In this document: positions 1 to 8,027 of the stretch, piece after piece
How positions within the stretch are numbered: position 1 is the first letter of the stretch
Layout: each line of letters starts with the position of its first letter
Assembly: GCF_024158745.1 (NCBI RefSeq)
Contig: NZ_JAMZAW010000014.1
Coordinates: forward strand, 124,001-188,000
Reading direction: 5' to 3'
DNA from: Paenibacillus tyrphae
Lineage (GTDB): Bacteria; Bacillota; Bacilli; Paenibacillales; NBRC-103111
DNA: 64,000 nucleotides
Notes under the pieces: model-generated
Told to the model about the DNA's origin: nothing
The model's database searches: none
What the model saw: the letters and a program-made list of their open reading frames with translations, nothing else
Position numbers and translations under genes: made by a program

Positions 1-374
1 TCCGACTCTTTGAAGTTCGGGGCCTTATGAAGCTGACCGTTCAATTGGAACGTCCAGCCGTGGTAGGAGCACTGCAAAATCTTTTTATGTCCGGCCGCTT
101 CCTTCTCCAGCTTCGTGGCCCGGTGCGGACAGACGTTGTAGAAGGCGCGCAGCGTGCCGTCCTGATCGCGGACGACGATAATCGGCTCGCCCGCGGCCTC
201 ACAGGTGAAGTAATCTCCGGGCTTCGCTACCTGACTCGTATGTCCGACGTAATTCCATGCCTTCGAAAATATTTTTTCTTTCTCCAGCTCCAAAATGCGA
301 GGGTCCGTGTATAAGTAATAAGGCAGCGTAGGCAAAGCGCCCGTGTGGGAAACCGTCGTTTTCTGCAATGTCAT
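1..374 (-). CDS. Rieske [2Fe-2S] aromatic-ring-hydroxylating oxygenase alpha subunit, N-terminal part
   Basis: The reverse strand encodes about 124 residues and then runs off the window at base 1, so only the N-terminus is present. The visible part carries a complete Rieske cluster-binding motif: CPHR, then 17 residues, then CSYHGW, giving the two Cys and two His ligands. In this family the Rieske domain feeds electrons to a C-terminal mononuclear iron site that hydroxylates an aromatic or amine substrate; that half is outside the window, so the substrate cannot be named. The ATG at 374 is chosen because GAAAGGGG lies a suitable distance upstream and the next codons read MTLQKTT. The gene diverges from the sigma-54 activator at 708 and has a consensus sigma-54 promoter about 190 bp upstream. 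Confidence 0.88.
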   Translation of the reverse strand, partial: MTLQKTTVSHTGALPTLPYYLYTDPRILELEKEKIFSKAWNYVGHTSQVAKPGDYFTCEAAGEPIIVVRDQDGTLRAFYNVCPHRATKLEKEAAGHKKILQCSYHGWTFQLNGQLHKAPNFKES

Positions 375-557
375 GTCAGATAGCCCCTTTCGAATGTCCG
401 TGATTGTATGCCATGGCATCTGCCTCGGCGGAACTTGCATGCGCTTACAAGATAGCGCTTTCAAAATGGCGGTGATATAATATACCCGTACCGCCTCCAG
501 CGATCGCCGGTCTTCCGTCCAAGCCGTTGCCGGCGTTTCGCTTTCGTTTTTAGATAT

Positions 558-574
558 AGCAAGTTCCGTGCCAA
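558..574 (-). promoter_or_regulatory. Sigma-54 (-24/-12) promoter of the Rieske oxygenase gene
   Basis: Read on the minus strand the site is TTGGCACGGAACTTGCT, which matches the sigma-54 consensus TGGCACG-N4-TTGCW at every fixed position, with GG and GC elements 10 bases apart. The start point would fall near 547, giving a leader of roughly 170 bases before the ATG at 374. A sigma-54 activator gene and rpoN itself lie next door, which strongly supports the call. Confidence 0.88.
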
Positions 575-637
575 CCGCAAAAAAAGCCCGGGAAACAGGG
601 GGAATCATGCTGTCCCTCGCATGAACTGCCGCAATTC

Positions 638-675
638 TGAGTCGTTTTTGACTCAAACGAGTTATTTTCGACTCA
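638..675. promoter_or_regulatory. Two palindromic upstream activator sites for the sigma-54 regulator
   Basis: Two dyad sites share one design: TGAGTC-N6-GACTCA at 638-655 (perfect) and CGAGTT-N6-GACTCA at 658-675 (right half perfect). They start 20 bp apart, close to two helical turns, so bound dimers would lie on the same DNA face. Their centres are about 100 and 120 bp upstream of the predicted oxygenase start point, the usual position for enhancer-binding proteins. They lie just before the regulator start at 708, so they may also mediate autoregulation. Confidence 0.7.
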
Positions 676-707
676 TTAAAATCGAATCGAATGGAGGAGA
701 ACGCCGA

Positions 708-2078
708 ATGCAGCCCATCGAACCGATTCAGATCAGCCATGACACGCTGCAAAAAATATTGGACAACTCTTCGGATGAAATCTTCGTCGTCGACGGCAGC
801 CAGCGCATCGTCTATGTCAATCATGCCTGCGAGCGGCATTACGGACTCAAGCCGGCCGAGGTGATCGGCCGCAATACGATGGAGCTATTCGAGGAAGGCT
901 ATTGGACGCCTTCCATTATTCCTCCCGTATTCGAGCGGAAGAAGACGGTCACGATGAAGCAAACGACGTACCTGGGCGGCGAGTTGATCACGACGGCGGT
1001 GCCGATTCTGAACCAAGCGGGCGACATCGAGTTGGTCGTCATCAACTCCAAGGAGCTGCAAAATTACAAGAGCCTGGAGATCAAGGACGCTCAGACGGGA
1101 CAGCCCGCCGATCCGGATGCGCCCGAAGCGAACTTAATCACGAACAGCGAGAAGATGGAGAGCGTCATCAAATTTTGCAAAAAGATCGCAAGCGTCGATT
1201 CGACCGTGCTGATTCAAGGCGAATCCGGTACGGGCAAGAGCGTCCTTGCAAAATATATTCATAAAATGAGCCGCCGCAAAAAAGGTCCGCTCCTCACGAT
1301 CAACTGCGCGGCGATACCGGAGGAACTGCTCGAATCGGAGCTGTTCGGCTATGCGCAGGGCGCTTTCACCGGCGCAAGCAAAACCGGCAAAGTCGGCCTG
1401 ATCGAATCGGCGGACAACGGTACGCTGTTCCTCGACGAGGTCGGGGAAATCTCGCCCAAAATCCAAGCGAAGCTGCTGCAGGTGATTCAAGACCATGAGT
1501 TCATTCCGGTCGGCGGCCGGGAAACGAAAAAGGTGGACATCCGCATCATTGCGGCCACCAACCGCAACCTGTACGATATGGTGCAAAACCGGCAGTTCCG
1601 GGAAGATCTGTATTACCGGCTCAACGTGATCGATATCAAAATTCCGCCGCTGCGCGAACGTACGAAGGACATTATTCCGCTGACGTATTATTTTCTGCAC
1701 AAATTCAACAAGCAGTACGGCGTCAACCAACTGATTTCGCAAGCGACGCTGGACATTTTCTCCGCTTACTCCTGGCCGGGCAATTTAAGGCAGTTGGAAA
1801 ATCTGATCGAGAAGCTGGTCGTCACGACCGATTCCGTCATTGAAGCGTCGGACCTGCCGGAGCACATGCTCCAGCATACGAAGGCCAGAACGCCGTCCGC
1901 TTCGCTGCCAGCGGCGCTGGACGATGCGCTGGCGGAGGTCGAAAAGCAGCTCGTTACTGCTGCGTACCAGAAGCTGGGGAGCACGCGCAGAGTGGCCGAG
2001 CATTTGCAGATCAGCCAAACGAAGGCTGCCCGCCTGATCCGCAAGTACGGCGGCTCCTCAGGCGAGCCGCCGTACTAA
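708..2078 (+). CDS. Sigma-54-dependent transcriptional activator with PAS sensor domain
   Basis: This 456-residue protein has an N-terminal PAS domain (about residues 10-115), a central AAA+ domain and a C-terminal Fis-type helix-turn-helix (about 405-450). Walker A GESGTGKS is near residue 171, the sigma-54-contacting GAFTGA loop is intact near 218, and the Walker B segment FLDE is near 240. The PAS domain probably senses a small ligand or aromatic substrate. The ATG at 708 is chosen over an in-frame ATG at 621 because it has a GGAGGA ribosome site and because the longer reading would run through the palindromic activator sites. The activator is divergent from the Rieske oxygenase gene and convergent with rpoN, so all three parts of a sigma-54 circuit are contiguous. 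The inducer is unknown. Confidence 0.93.
   Translation: MQPIEPIQISHDTLQKILDNSSDEIFVVDGSQRIVYVNHACERHYGLKPAEVIGRNTMELFEEGYWTPSIIPPVFERKKTVTMKQTTYLGGELITTAVPILNQAGDIELVVINSKELQNYKSLEIKDAQTGQPADPDAPEANLITNSEKMESVIKFCKKIASVDSTVLIQGESGTGKSVLAKYIHKMSRRKKGPLLTINCAAIPEELLESELFGYAQGAFTGASKTGKVGLIESADNGTLFLDEVGEISPKIQAKLLQVIQDHEFIPVGGRETKKVDIRIIAATNRNLYDMVQNRQFREDLYYRLNVIDIKIPPLRERTKDIIPLTYYFLHKFNKQYGVNQLISQATLDIFSAYSWPGNLRQLENLIEKLVVTTDSVIEASDLPEHMLQHTKARTPSASLPAALDDALAEVEKQLVTAAYQKLGSTRRVAEHLQISQTKAARLIRKYGGSSGEPPY
2045..2075. terminator. Hairpin at the convergent ends of the activator and rpoN
   Basis: A perfect 12-bp inverted repeat (GTACGGCGGCTC and its complement) with a 7-base loop sits inside the last codons of the activator and ends one base before its stop codon. 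rpoN ends 16 bases further on in the opposite direction. There is no T-run on either side, so it is an atypical, possibly bidirectional, terminator or an mRNA 3'-end stabiliser. Confidence 0.5.
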
Positions 2079-2093
2079 TTGCGATCGGGTCGT

Positions 2094-3395
2094 TCAGGCC
2101 TGCGTCCGCAGCCGGGAGGACAAGAGATGCATCTCCTCCCGGTATTTCATCACCGTCCGCCGCGAAATCCGAATCCCCTCTTGCACGAGCAGATCGGTAA
2201 TCTTCTGGTCGGACAACGGATTGCGTTTATCCTCCTGCTCGATCAGCAGCTTGATCTTCGCCTTGACGCTTGCGGCCGATGCCGCGTCGCCTTCCTCCGT
2301 CTGCAGCCTCGCCGAGAAAAAATAGCTCAGCTCGAAAAATCCCTGCGGCGTCTGTACGACCTTGTGCTGTACGGCGCGGCTTACCGTCGATTCGTGAAGC
2401 TCCAGCTTTTCCGCTACCGCCTTCAGGTTCATCGGCTTCAGCCGGTCGATGCCTTCCGTAAAGAACGCCGCCTGCTCCGAGACGATGCACTCAATGACAC
2501 GGTAGAGCGTCCGTTTCCGCTGCTCCACGCTGCGGATCAGCCACTGCGCGGCTTGTGCGTGCTGGCGCAAGTAGCTTTTCGTATCTTTACATATGCTGTC
2601 GGCAAGCATCTGCCGATAGGACGTGTTCAGCGAGAGACGCGGCAAATGAGCCTCGCTCATCCGGATCACGAGCTGCTCCCGCACACACTCGATGTAAGCG
2701 TCCGGTTCGACATAGGCAGCCTGCGTACTGCCGTACAGCAGGCCCGGACGGGGATGCAGGCTGCGGATATAAGCGAGTGCTTGCATGACGTCGTCCAGCG
2801 GAATGCCGAGCTTATCCGCAATGGTCTTGTGCCGTCCGGCGCCGAGATCGGCCAGATGACGGCTGACGAGCGGCTCCGCCCAAGGATGCGCGCCAGGGTC
2901 TCTGCGAATTTGCAGCAGCAGGCACTCCTGCAAATTTCGCGCGCCGATGCCTGCCGGGGCAGTGTCCTGCAGCCTGTGAAGCGCTTCCATAACCTCGGCG
3001 GCGGAGACGCCGAATACTTCGCCCGCTTCTTCCGGTGAGATCGTGACATAACCGTTTTCGTTCAAATTGCCTGCCAAATAACATGCGATCCGGTGTGTCG
3101 GCTCGGGCAGCCCGATCAGGCGAAGCTCGCCGAGCAGCATTTGCTCCAGCGTCGGAGCCTGCCCGCCGATGTTGTTCAGCGCATGGTCCTGCCACGCCAT
3201 ATCGGACCCGGCGGTCCGGCTTCGTGACGGGGGAATCCACTCGATGTCTAGGACCGGATTTTCCACCGCTTGCTCCTGCAAATATTCCGATAATTCCGTG
3301 GCAGACAGCTGCAACAGTTGAATGGATTGTCTAAGCTGCGGTGTCAAATGAACCTTCAACGTCTGCACTTGGGTCAGAGAGGGACGCAATGACAT
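2094..3395 (-). CDS. rpoN: RNA polymerase sigma-54 factor (RpoN/SigL)
   Basis: The 433-residue product has the three sigma-54 regions: a glutamine/leucine-rich N-terminal activator-interacting region (QTQVQTLKVHLTPQLRQS...), a core-binding middle, and a C-terminal DNA-binding part ending in the RpoN box ISRRTVMKYREEM. Sigma-54 directs polymerase to -24/-12 promoters and needs an enhancer-binding ATPase to open them; one such ATPase is encoded immediately next to it. The ATG at 3395 is preferred over an upstream GTG (3404) because a GGGTGAT-like ribosome site precedes it. The gene lies downstream of and in the same direction as the UPF0316 gene, about 90 bp away. Confidence 0.95.
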   Translation of the reverse strand: MSLRPSLTQVQTLKVHLTPQLRQSIQLLQLSATELSEYLQEQAVENPVLDIEWIPPSRSRTAGSDMAWQDHALNNIGGQAPTLEQMLLGELRLIGLPEPTHRIACYLAGNLNENGYVTISPEEAGEVFGVSAAEVMEALHRLQDTAPAGIGARNLQECLLLQIRRDPGAHPWAEPLVSRHLADLGAGRHKTIADKLGIPLDDVMQALAYIRSLHPRPGLLYGSTQAAYVEPDAYIECVREQLVIRMSEAHLPRLSLNTSYRQMLADSICKDTKSYLRQHAQAAQWLIRSVEQRKRTLYRVIECIVSEQAAFFTEGIDRLKPMNLKAVAEKLELHESTVSRAVQHKVVQTPQGFFELSYFFSARLQTEEGDAASAASVKAKIKLLIEQEDKRNPLSDQKITDLLVQEGIRISRRTVMKYREEMHLLSSRLRTQA

Positions 3396-3488
3396 TCGGA
3401 TCACCCGCTTCGTAAATAATTCGTATGTGTGATCTATTATACAGCACCTGCGGGTGAAAGTTTTACCGTATTTTTTTCCCTTTTTGCT

Positions 3489-3992
3489 TTATTCGAGTTT
3501 TTTGGCCCAATACCCACCGGAAAATTGCATCGGCTCATAAGAAAAAAGGAACGCCTTCGGATCAAGCTCAAGGATCGTCCGCCGCAGCGCGCCGTATTCT
3601 TTACGCTTGGCGACGATCAGATACAGGCTGCGCATGCCCTGCGCCCCTTCGCCTGCCCAGACGGTGACGCCGTAGCCCTTGGCCCGCAGCGGCGGTGCCA
3701 AATCGCGGCCATATTCCGACACGACCTGCAGCGCGATGTAGCCGAGCGCGATTTTTTGCTCGATATACATCCCGAGCAGAATGCCCGCGCCGAAGCTGAC
3801 GCTGTACACGATCAGCCCGAGCGAAGACTCCGTGTAATTCAGCACCAGTGACAGCCCGGAAATATAGATGAAAATTTCGAGCGTGCTGATGGCGGAAGCC
3901 AAGTATTTTTTTCCTTTGATCATCAGGACGACGCGGAAAGAGTTGAGCGCGACATAAGCAATCTGAACGACGGCCATCAGCACATAAATCAT
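3489..3992 (-). CDS. UPF0316 / DUF2179-type membrane protein (YebE-like)
   Basis: This 167-residue protein has two to three hydrophobic N-terminal segments followed by a soluble domain of about 80 residues. The signature NSFRVVLMIKGKKYLAS near the N-terminus and the C-terminal DUF2179-like part (VTVWAGEGAQGMRSLYLIV) match the UPF0316 family, whose function is not established. The ATG at 3992 follows GAAGGG at good spacing; an ATG 30 bases upstream is in frame but lacks a site. The gene sits between rpoN and the DUF418 gene, all on the minus strand, and is separated from the latter by a strong terminator. Confidence 0.82.
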   Translation of the reverse strand: MIYVLMAVVQIAYVALNSFRVVLMIKGKKYLASAISTLEIFIYISGLSLVLNYTESSLGLIVYSVSFGAGILLGMYIEQKIALGYIALQVVSEYGRDLAPPLRAKGYGVTVWAGEGAQGMRSLYLIVAKRKEYGALRRTILELDPKAFLFSYEPMQFSGGYWAKKLE

Positions 3993-4144
3993 GAGGATCC
4001 CTTCTTTCACATAGTTGTTCAACCGGATTCAAGCAAAAACGATGCCAATGAACCCGGAACGGGATGTCAGGACGAGCTGGAAGATGGAGGAGGCCGTTTA
4101 TTAGTTTATCCACGATCGACGAGTGGATGCTGCGGTGTGGCGAG

Positions 4145-4195
4145 AAAGTAAAAAGATGGGCCGACCCCAATGCGGCGGGGGGACCCATCTTTTCT
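4145..4195 (-). terminator. Intrinsic terminator downstream of the DUF418 gene
   Basis: On the minus strand AAAAGATGGG and CCCATCTTTT form a stem around a GC-rich loop, followed by a short T-run. It closes the DUF418 transcript and insulates the UPF0316 gene. Confidence 0.75.
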
Positions 4196-4206
4196 CGCGT
4201 TCAGAT

Positions 4207-5406
4207 CTAGGAGGACACGGTTGGCCGCTGTATGCGCGGCTTCGGCTTCCCGGCGAAGGAGAAATACGTCCACATACGCAGCAGCCGCTCCATCGGCCCG
4301 AAGGAAAACTTTTTCACGTACCAAGCGCTCCCGAAGAGCTGCATCAAATAAATGGCGACTGCCAGTCCGCAGCCGACCGCGACGCCGAGCTTGCCGAACA
4401 GTCCGAGACCGTATCCGTAAAAAATCGACGTGCAGATCACCGACTGTATCAAATAGTTCGTCATCGAGAGCTTGCCGACCGCTTCGAACCGCCGCAGCCA
4501 AGGCGACTTCTTCGCAGCCGAGCAGAGCAGGGCAAAGCCGAATATGTAACCGAGCGCCAGGATGCTGCCGCCAAGCATCTCGCCAATTCCCGCCCAGCCA
4601 AGCCCCGGAAACAGGGGCTTCAGCGATTTCAGCAGCAGTCCCGCCGGCAGGAAAATCAGCAGCCCCCGCAAATAAGCGCTTCGCTCGCCCACCGGGTCCA
4701 CGAACCATCGCTTCTTGGCGGCGTACATCCCGAACAGAAACATCGGCCCGGTAAACAACGGGGCGAGCAGCAGCATGAAAAAGATCATGTAGCCATCCAT
4801 CCCGAACGGGTCCGCCGTCTGCCGGTGATGCTTGATTTGCTCATACGTGCCGGTTCCGTAGATAAGGTTCGTGTCCTTCACGTATTGCTCCATGCGCGCC
4901 TTGTCCTGTTTCGCGGCCGGGTCGTCGGGAGCCTCGGGCGCAAGCCCCAGCAGACCGAACAGGCACAGCAGAATCGTTCCCCAGATCAGCAGCGTCTTCG
5001 CTTTCCGGTTCATAAATATCAACAGAAAAAAGCCCATAATTCCGTAAAAAGCCAAAATGTCGCCTTCCCACAAAAAAGTGGAATGCAGTAGGCCGAGGCC
5101 GAGCAGCATCAGAAACCGGCGGATCAGATGCCTCCCGGCTTTCAGCCCCTTCGCTTCCATGCTCTCCTTCATTTTGATCATGCCGAACCCGAACAGAAAC
5201 GTAAAGATCGGCATGAAGCTGCCCTCGACGAAAATTTTGACGAGCTTATGTACGACGGTATCCGCCGGGGACAACGCGAAAAACTGCAGCTCATCCTTCC
5301 CCCAGATCCCGTACTGGAAGATAAGCATATTGGCCAGTAAAATACCAAGCAAGCTGAACCCCCGCAGCCCGTCAATGACGTGTAGTCTGTTTTTCCCTTC
5401 AAGCAA
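4207..5406 (-). CDS. DUF418 (YeiB-type) integral membrane protein
   Basis: About 399 residues with roughly ten hydrophobic segments. The N-terminal pattern IDGLRGFSLLGILLANM and the C-terminal DUF418 block (PVGRLAMTNYL-like: VGKLSMTNYLIQSVICTSIF) are typical of the YeiB/DUF418 family, which is distantly related to acyltransferase-3 membrane proteins and has no firmly known reaction. A TTG at 5406 is proposed as the start because an excellent GAGGTGAT ribosome site lies just upstream; the in-frame GTG at 5415 would overlap that site. The gene is divergent from the response-regulator gene at 5542. Confidence 0.85.
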   Translation of the reverse strand: MLEGKNRLHVIDGLRGFSLLGILLANMLIFQYGIWGKDELQFFALSPADTVVHKLVKIFVEGSFMPIFTFLFGFGMIKMKESMEAKGLKAGRHLIRRFLMLLGLGLLHSTFLWEGDILAFYGIMGFFLLIFMNRKAKTLLIWGTILLCLFGLLGLAPEAPDDPAAKQDKARMEQYVKDTNLIYGTGTYEQIKHHRQTADPFGMDGYMIFFMLLLAPLFTGPMFLFGMYAAKKRWFVDPVGERSAYLRGLLIFLPAGLLLKSLKPLFPGLGWAGIGEMLGGSILALGYIFGFALLCSAAKKSPWLRRFEAVGKLSMTNYLIQSVICTSIFYGYGLGLFGKLGVAVGCGLAVAIYLMQLFGSAWYVKKFSFGPMERLLRMWTYFSFAGKPKPRIQRPTVSS

Positions 5407-5463
5407 CGATATCACCTCGAATCGAGTATAACACCGCCGGTTAAATTCCGGCGAAAGCTATCC

Positions 5464-5524
5464 TTAACGTTTGCTTAACGTCTGAGCGGAAGTTTAGCCG
5501 GAATTAAGGTGCCTCTGGTACAAT
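5464..5524 (+). promoter_or_regulatory. Candidate response-regulator boxes and promoter of the two-component operon
   Basis: Two identical TTAACGT heptamers (5464 and 5475) are 11 bp apart, and two looser copies (TTTAGCC at 5493, TTAAGGT at 5504) also lie 11 bp apart. This spacing is that of PhoP/PhoB/OmpR-type tandem boxes. A TACAAT -10 element follows at 5519-5524 with no recognisable -35 element, as expected for an activator-dependent promoter. Autoregulation by the OmpR-type regulator at 5542 is inferred. The implied leader is very short, which is a weak point. Confidence 0.4.
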
Positions 5525-5541
5525 AAGGATGGAGGGATACG

Positions 5542-6258
5542 ATGCTGAATCCAAAAATTTTAATTATAGACGACGAAGCCTCGATCATTCATTTGATCCA
5601 GATGGTGCTGCAAAAAGAAGGCTTCCGCCAGATCTACACGGCGGGAACGGCGCAGGAAGGGCTGCGGCTGCTGGAGCGGCACGGAGCGGATATTATTGTG
5701 CTGGACGTTATGCTGCCCGACCAGACCGGATTCGAATTGTGTCCGAAAATCCGGCAGATGTCCGATGCGCATATTATTTTTTTGACTGCCCGGACGTCGG
5801 ATCTGGACGTGCTGACCGGCTTCGCGACCGGCGGCGACGATTATGTGACCAAGCCGTTCAATCCGCTCGAAATTGCGGCCCGGATTAAAGCCAGGCTGCG
5901 CCGGAACAAGCCTGGTTCTTCACCGCGGGAGACGGAGGACTCCCGGAGCCGCTACGATTTCGGGCGGTTCGTACTTGACGAGCAGGCAGGGGAGCTGACG
6001 GTGAACGGAGAGACGGTTTCCTGTCCTGCGCAGGCTTATCAGCTGCTGCTGTATCTATGCAAGCATCCGAATATCGTGTTCTCCAAAGCGCAGCTGTACG
6101 AAGCCGTATGGGGCATCGACGGCATGGGCGACGACAATACGGTGATGGTGCATATTCGCAAAATCCGCGAGCGCATCGAGTCCGATCCGGGTGATCCCAA
6201 GCATCTGGTTACCGTTCGCGGGCTCGGCTACAAGCTGCTCAAGGAGCAGGACCGATGA
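5542..6258 (+). CDS. OmpR/PhoB-family response regulator
   Basis: The 238-residue protein has a receiver domain (residues 1-120) with the acidic pair IDDEAS, the phosphoacceptor Asp in IVLDVMLPD, the Thr in FLTAR and the Lys in TKPFNP. A winged-helix DNA-binding domain follows (about 140-235; motif VMVHIRKIRERIE then VTVRGLGYKL). It is preceded by GGAGGG and overlaps the histidine kinase start by four bases (ATGA), so the two are translationally coupled. It presumably controls its own operon and the downstream EamA transporter gene, but the target regulon cannot be read from sequence. Confidence 0.95.
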   Translation: MLNPKILIIDDEASIIHLIQMVLQKEGFRQIYTAGTAQEGLRLLERHGADIIVLDVMLPDQTGFELCPKIRQMSDAHIIFLTARTSDLDVLTGFATGGDDYVTKPFNPLEIAARIKARLRRNKPGSSPRETEDSRSRYDFGRFVLDEQAGELTVNGETVSCPAQAYQLLLYLCKHPNIVFSKAQLYEAVWGIDGMGDDNTVMVHIRKIRERIESDPGDPKHLVTVRGLGYKLLKEQDR

Positions 6259-8006
6259 GCAAGGTGAGGCGAAGGCTTGCCGCGCACTTTACCGTGCAGT
6301 TTTTTTTCTTGTGGATGTTCGTACTGGTCACCCTGATTGTCGTTCTGCTGCTGGTCATCCGATTCTTGACCAATCAGGATTTGAAAAAGACGTTTCCCGT
6401 CGGGGCTCTGGACACCATCATTACGGAAACGGTCGAGAACGGGGAAAGCGTGACGATTCCTTCACACTGGACCGATCAGCTTACGGAGCGGGGCTACTGG
6501 CTGCAGGTCATAGACGCGGAAGGAAAGGTCATCCGCGCCATCAATGCCCCGAATCGGCTCCCGGCGTCGTACGGGACCGCCGAGCTGCTGCAAATCGAGG
6601 AGAACGGGCGCTTCGATTCGTTCCGCGTCGGAACGAAGTTTAGCGGCGCGGGAGGCTCGCCGCTTCTGTATATGCTTGGGACGGAGGATCGCGGGCCCGC
6701 GAAGCTGGAAGCATGGATTCGCGCCTACGGAGAAGCGGGGCGGGTCCGGGAGGATGCGCTTCAGGAGCTGACGCGGCAGTTGGCGTCCGAGAACGCTTAT
6801 GTACAAATTATCGATGCGTCCGGCGCCATCGTGCAATCGGTCGGCGATTCGGCGCGCAAGGAGCCTTATAGACCGCTTGAGCTGATCGCGATGCGGGCGG
6901 AACCGGGCCTTTACCCGTCCGATATGTCGTTCTATTACGACTCCTCCTCCGGGTATATGTGGATTTTGCATACGGCCAAGGCAGGGCCGCCTTTTGCCAG
7001 TCAGCCGATTCTGCATGAAGTCATTCTGACGCTCGTCATCACGGGAGGCGTGGTGCTGCTGCTGACCTTCGTCTTCTCGGTATGGCACGGCTACCGGTAT
7101 GGACAGCCGCTGCTGCTGTTCGTCGATTGGTTCGAACGGATGGGACAGGGGCGCTATCAAGAAGCGCTTACGGAGAAAGACCGGAAGAAGGTGTTCCGCA
7201 AGAACGGGCGCATCCGTCTGCGCTACCGGTTGTATAAAGAAGTGATCGCAGGCTTCTACGAGATGGCGTCGCGACTGGAAGCTTCGGAACGGGAACGCAT
7301 CCGCCTGGAGAAGACGCGGGAAGAATGGATGACCGGCATTTCCCACGATCTGCGGACGCCGCTCTCTACGATTCAAGGGTACGGACACCTGCTGGAAAGC
7401 GGGACGTTTCAATGGACCGAGCCGGAGCTTCGCGACATGGGCAAGACGATTCGGGAAAAGGGCGATTATATGGTTGACCTGCTCCAAGATTTCTCCCTGA
7501 CCTTTCAGTTGAAAAACAACGCGGTCCCTTTCCTGCTTGAGAATGTCGAGCTGAACGAGTTCGTGCGCCGCATCGTTCTCCGATATGTGAACGACGTGAC
7601 GATCGGGGACGTATCCTTCTCCTTCGAATGCGAGGAGCAGGCATTGACGGTGCGGGCGAATCCGAAGTGGTTTCAGCGCATGCTGGATAACCTGATCTCC
7701 AACGCAGTGAAGCATAACCCGCCCGGGACGCTGATTACGGTTCGTACCGGATGCGAAGGAGCGGACGCTTGGATCGAAGTGGAAGACAACGGCGCAGGCA
7801 TGGACGAAGAGACTATGCGCAATCTGTTCGAGAGGTACTACCGCGGGACGAATACGGAGGAGAAGACGGACGGCGCAGGGCTCGGTATGAGCATTGCCAA
7901 GGCGATTGCGACGGCCCATCAAGGCCGGATTGAAGTAAAATCCCGGGCAGGCGAGGGGACGGTCGTCCAGGTGCGGCTTCCGCTCGCGGAACGCCCGGAG
8001 GCTTGA
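6255..8006 (+). CDS. Membrane sensor histidine kinase
   Basis: The 583-residue kinase has a first membrane helix (about 12-37), an extracytoplasmic region of roughly 210 residues, a second membrane helix (about 250-275), and a cytoplasmic kinase core. The phospho-accepting His is in GISHDLRTPL (near 362). The ATP-binding domain shows an N box NLISNAVKH (near 480), a G1 box DNGAGM and a G2 box GAGLGMS (near 540). It pairs with the response regulator it overlaps. The large extracytoplasmic domain has no signature I recognise, so its stimulus is unknown. Confidence 0.94.
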   Translation: MSKVRRRLAAHFTVQFFFLWMFVLVTLIVVLLLVIRFLTNQDLKKTFPVGALDTIITETVENGESVTIPSHWTDQLTERGYWLQVIDAEGKVIRAINAPNRLPASYGTAELLQIEENGRFDSFRVGTKFSGAGGSPLLYMLGTEDRGPAKLEAWIRAYGEAGRVREDALQELTRQLASENAYVQIIDASGAIVQSVGDSARKEPYRPLELIAMRAEPGLYPSDMSFYYDSSSGYMWILHTAKAGPPFASQPILHEVILTLVITGGVVLLLTFVFSVWHGYRYGQPLLLFVDWFERMGQGRYQEALTEKDRKKVFRKNGRIRLRYRLYKEVIAGFYEMASRLEASERERIRLEKTREEWMTGISHDLRTPLSTIQGYGHLLESGTFQWTEPELRDMGKTIREKGDYMVDLLQDFSLTFQLKNNAVPFLLENVELNEFVRRIVLRYVNDVTIGDVSFSFECEEQALTVRANPKWFQRMLDNLISNAVKHNPPGTLITVRTGCEGADAWIEVEDNGAGMDEETMRNLFERYYRGTNTEEKTDGAGLGMSIAKAIATAHQGRIEVKSRAGEGTVVQVRLPLAERPEA

Positions 8007-8027
8007 TACGAAGAGGAGGAGAAAGCT

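Noticed and set aside
621..707. Upstream in-frame start for the sigma-54 activator
   Set aside because: It would code through the palindromic activator sites and lacks a ribosome site, while 708 has GGAGGA.
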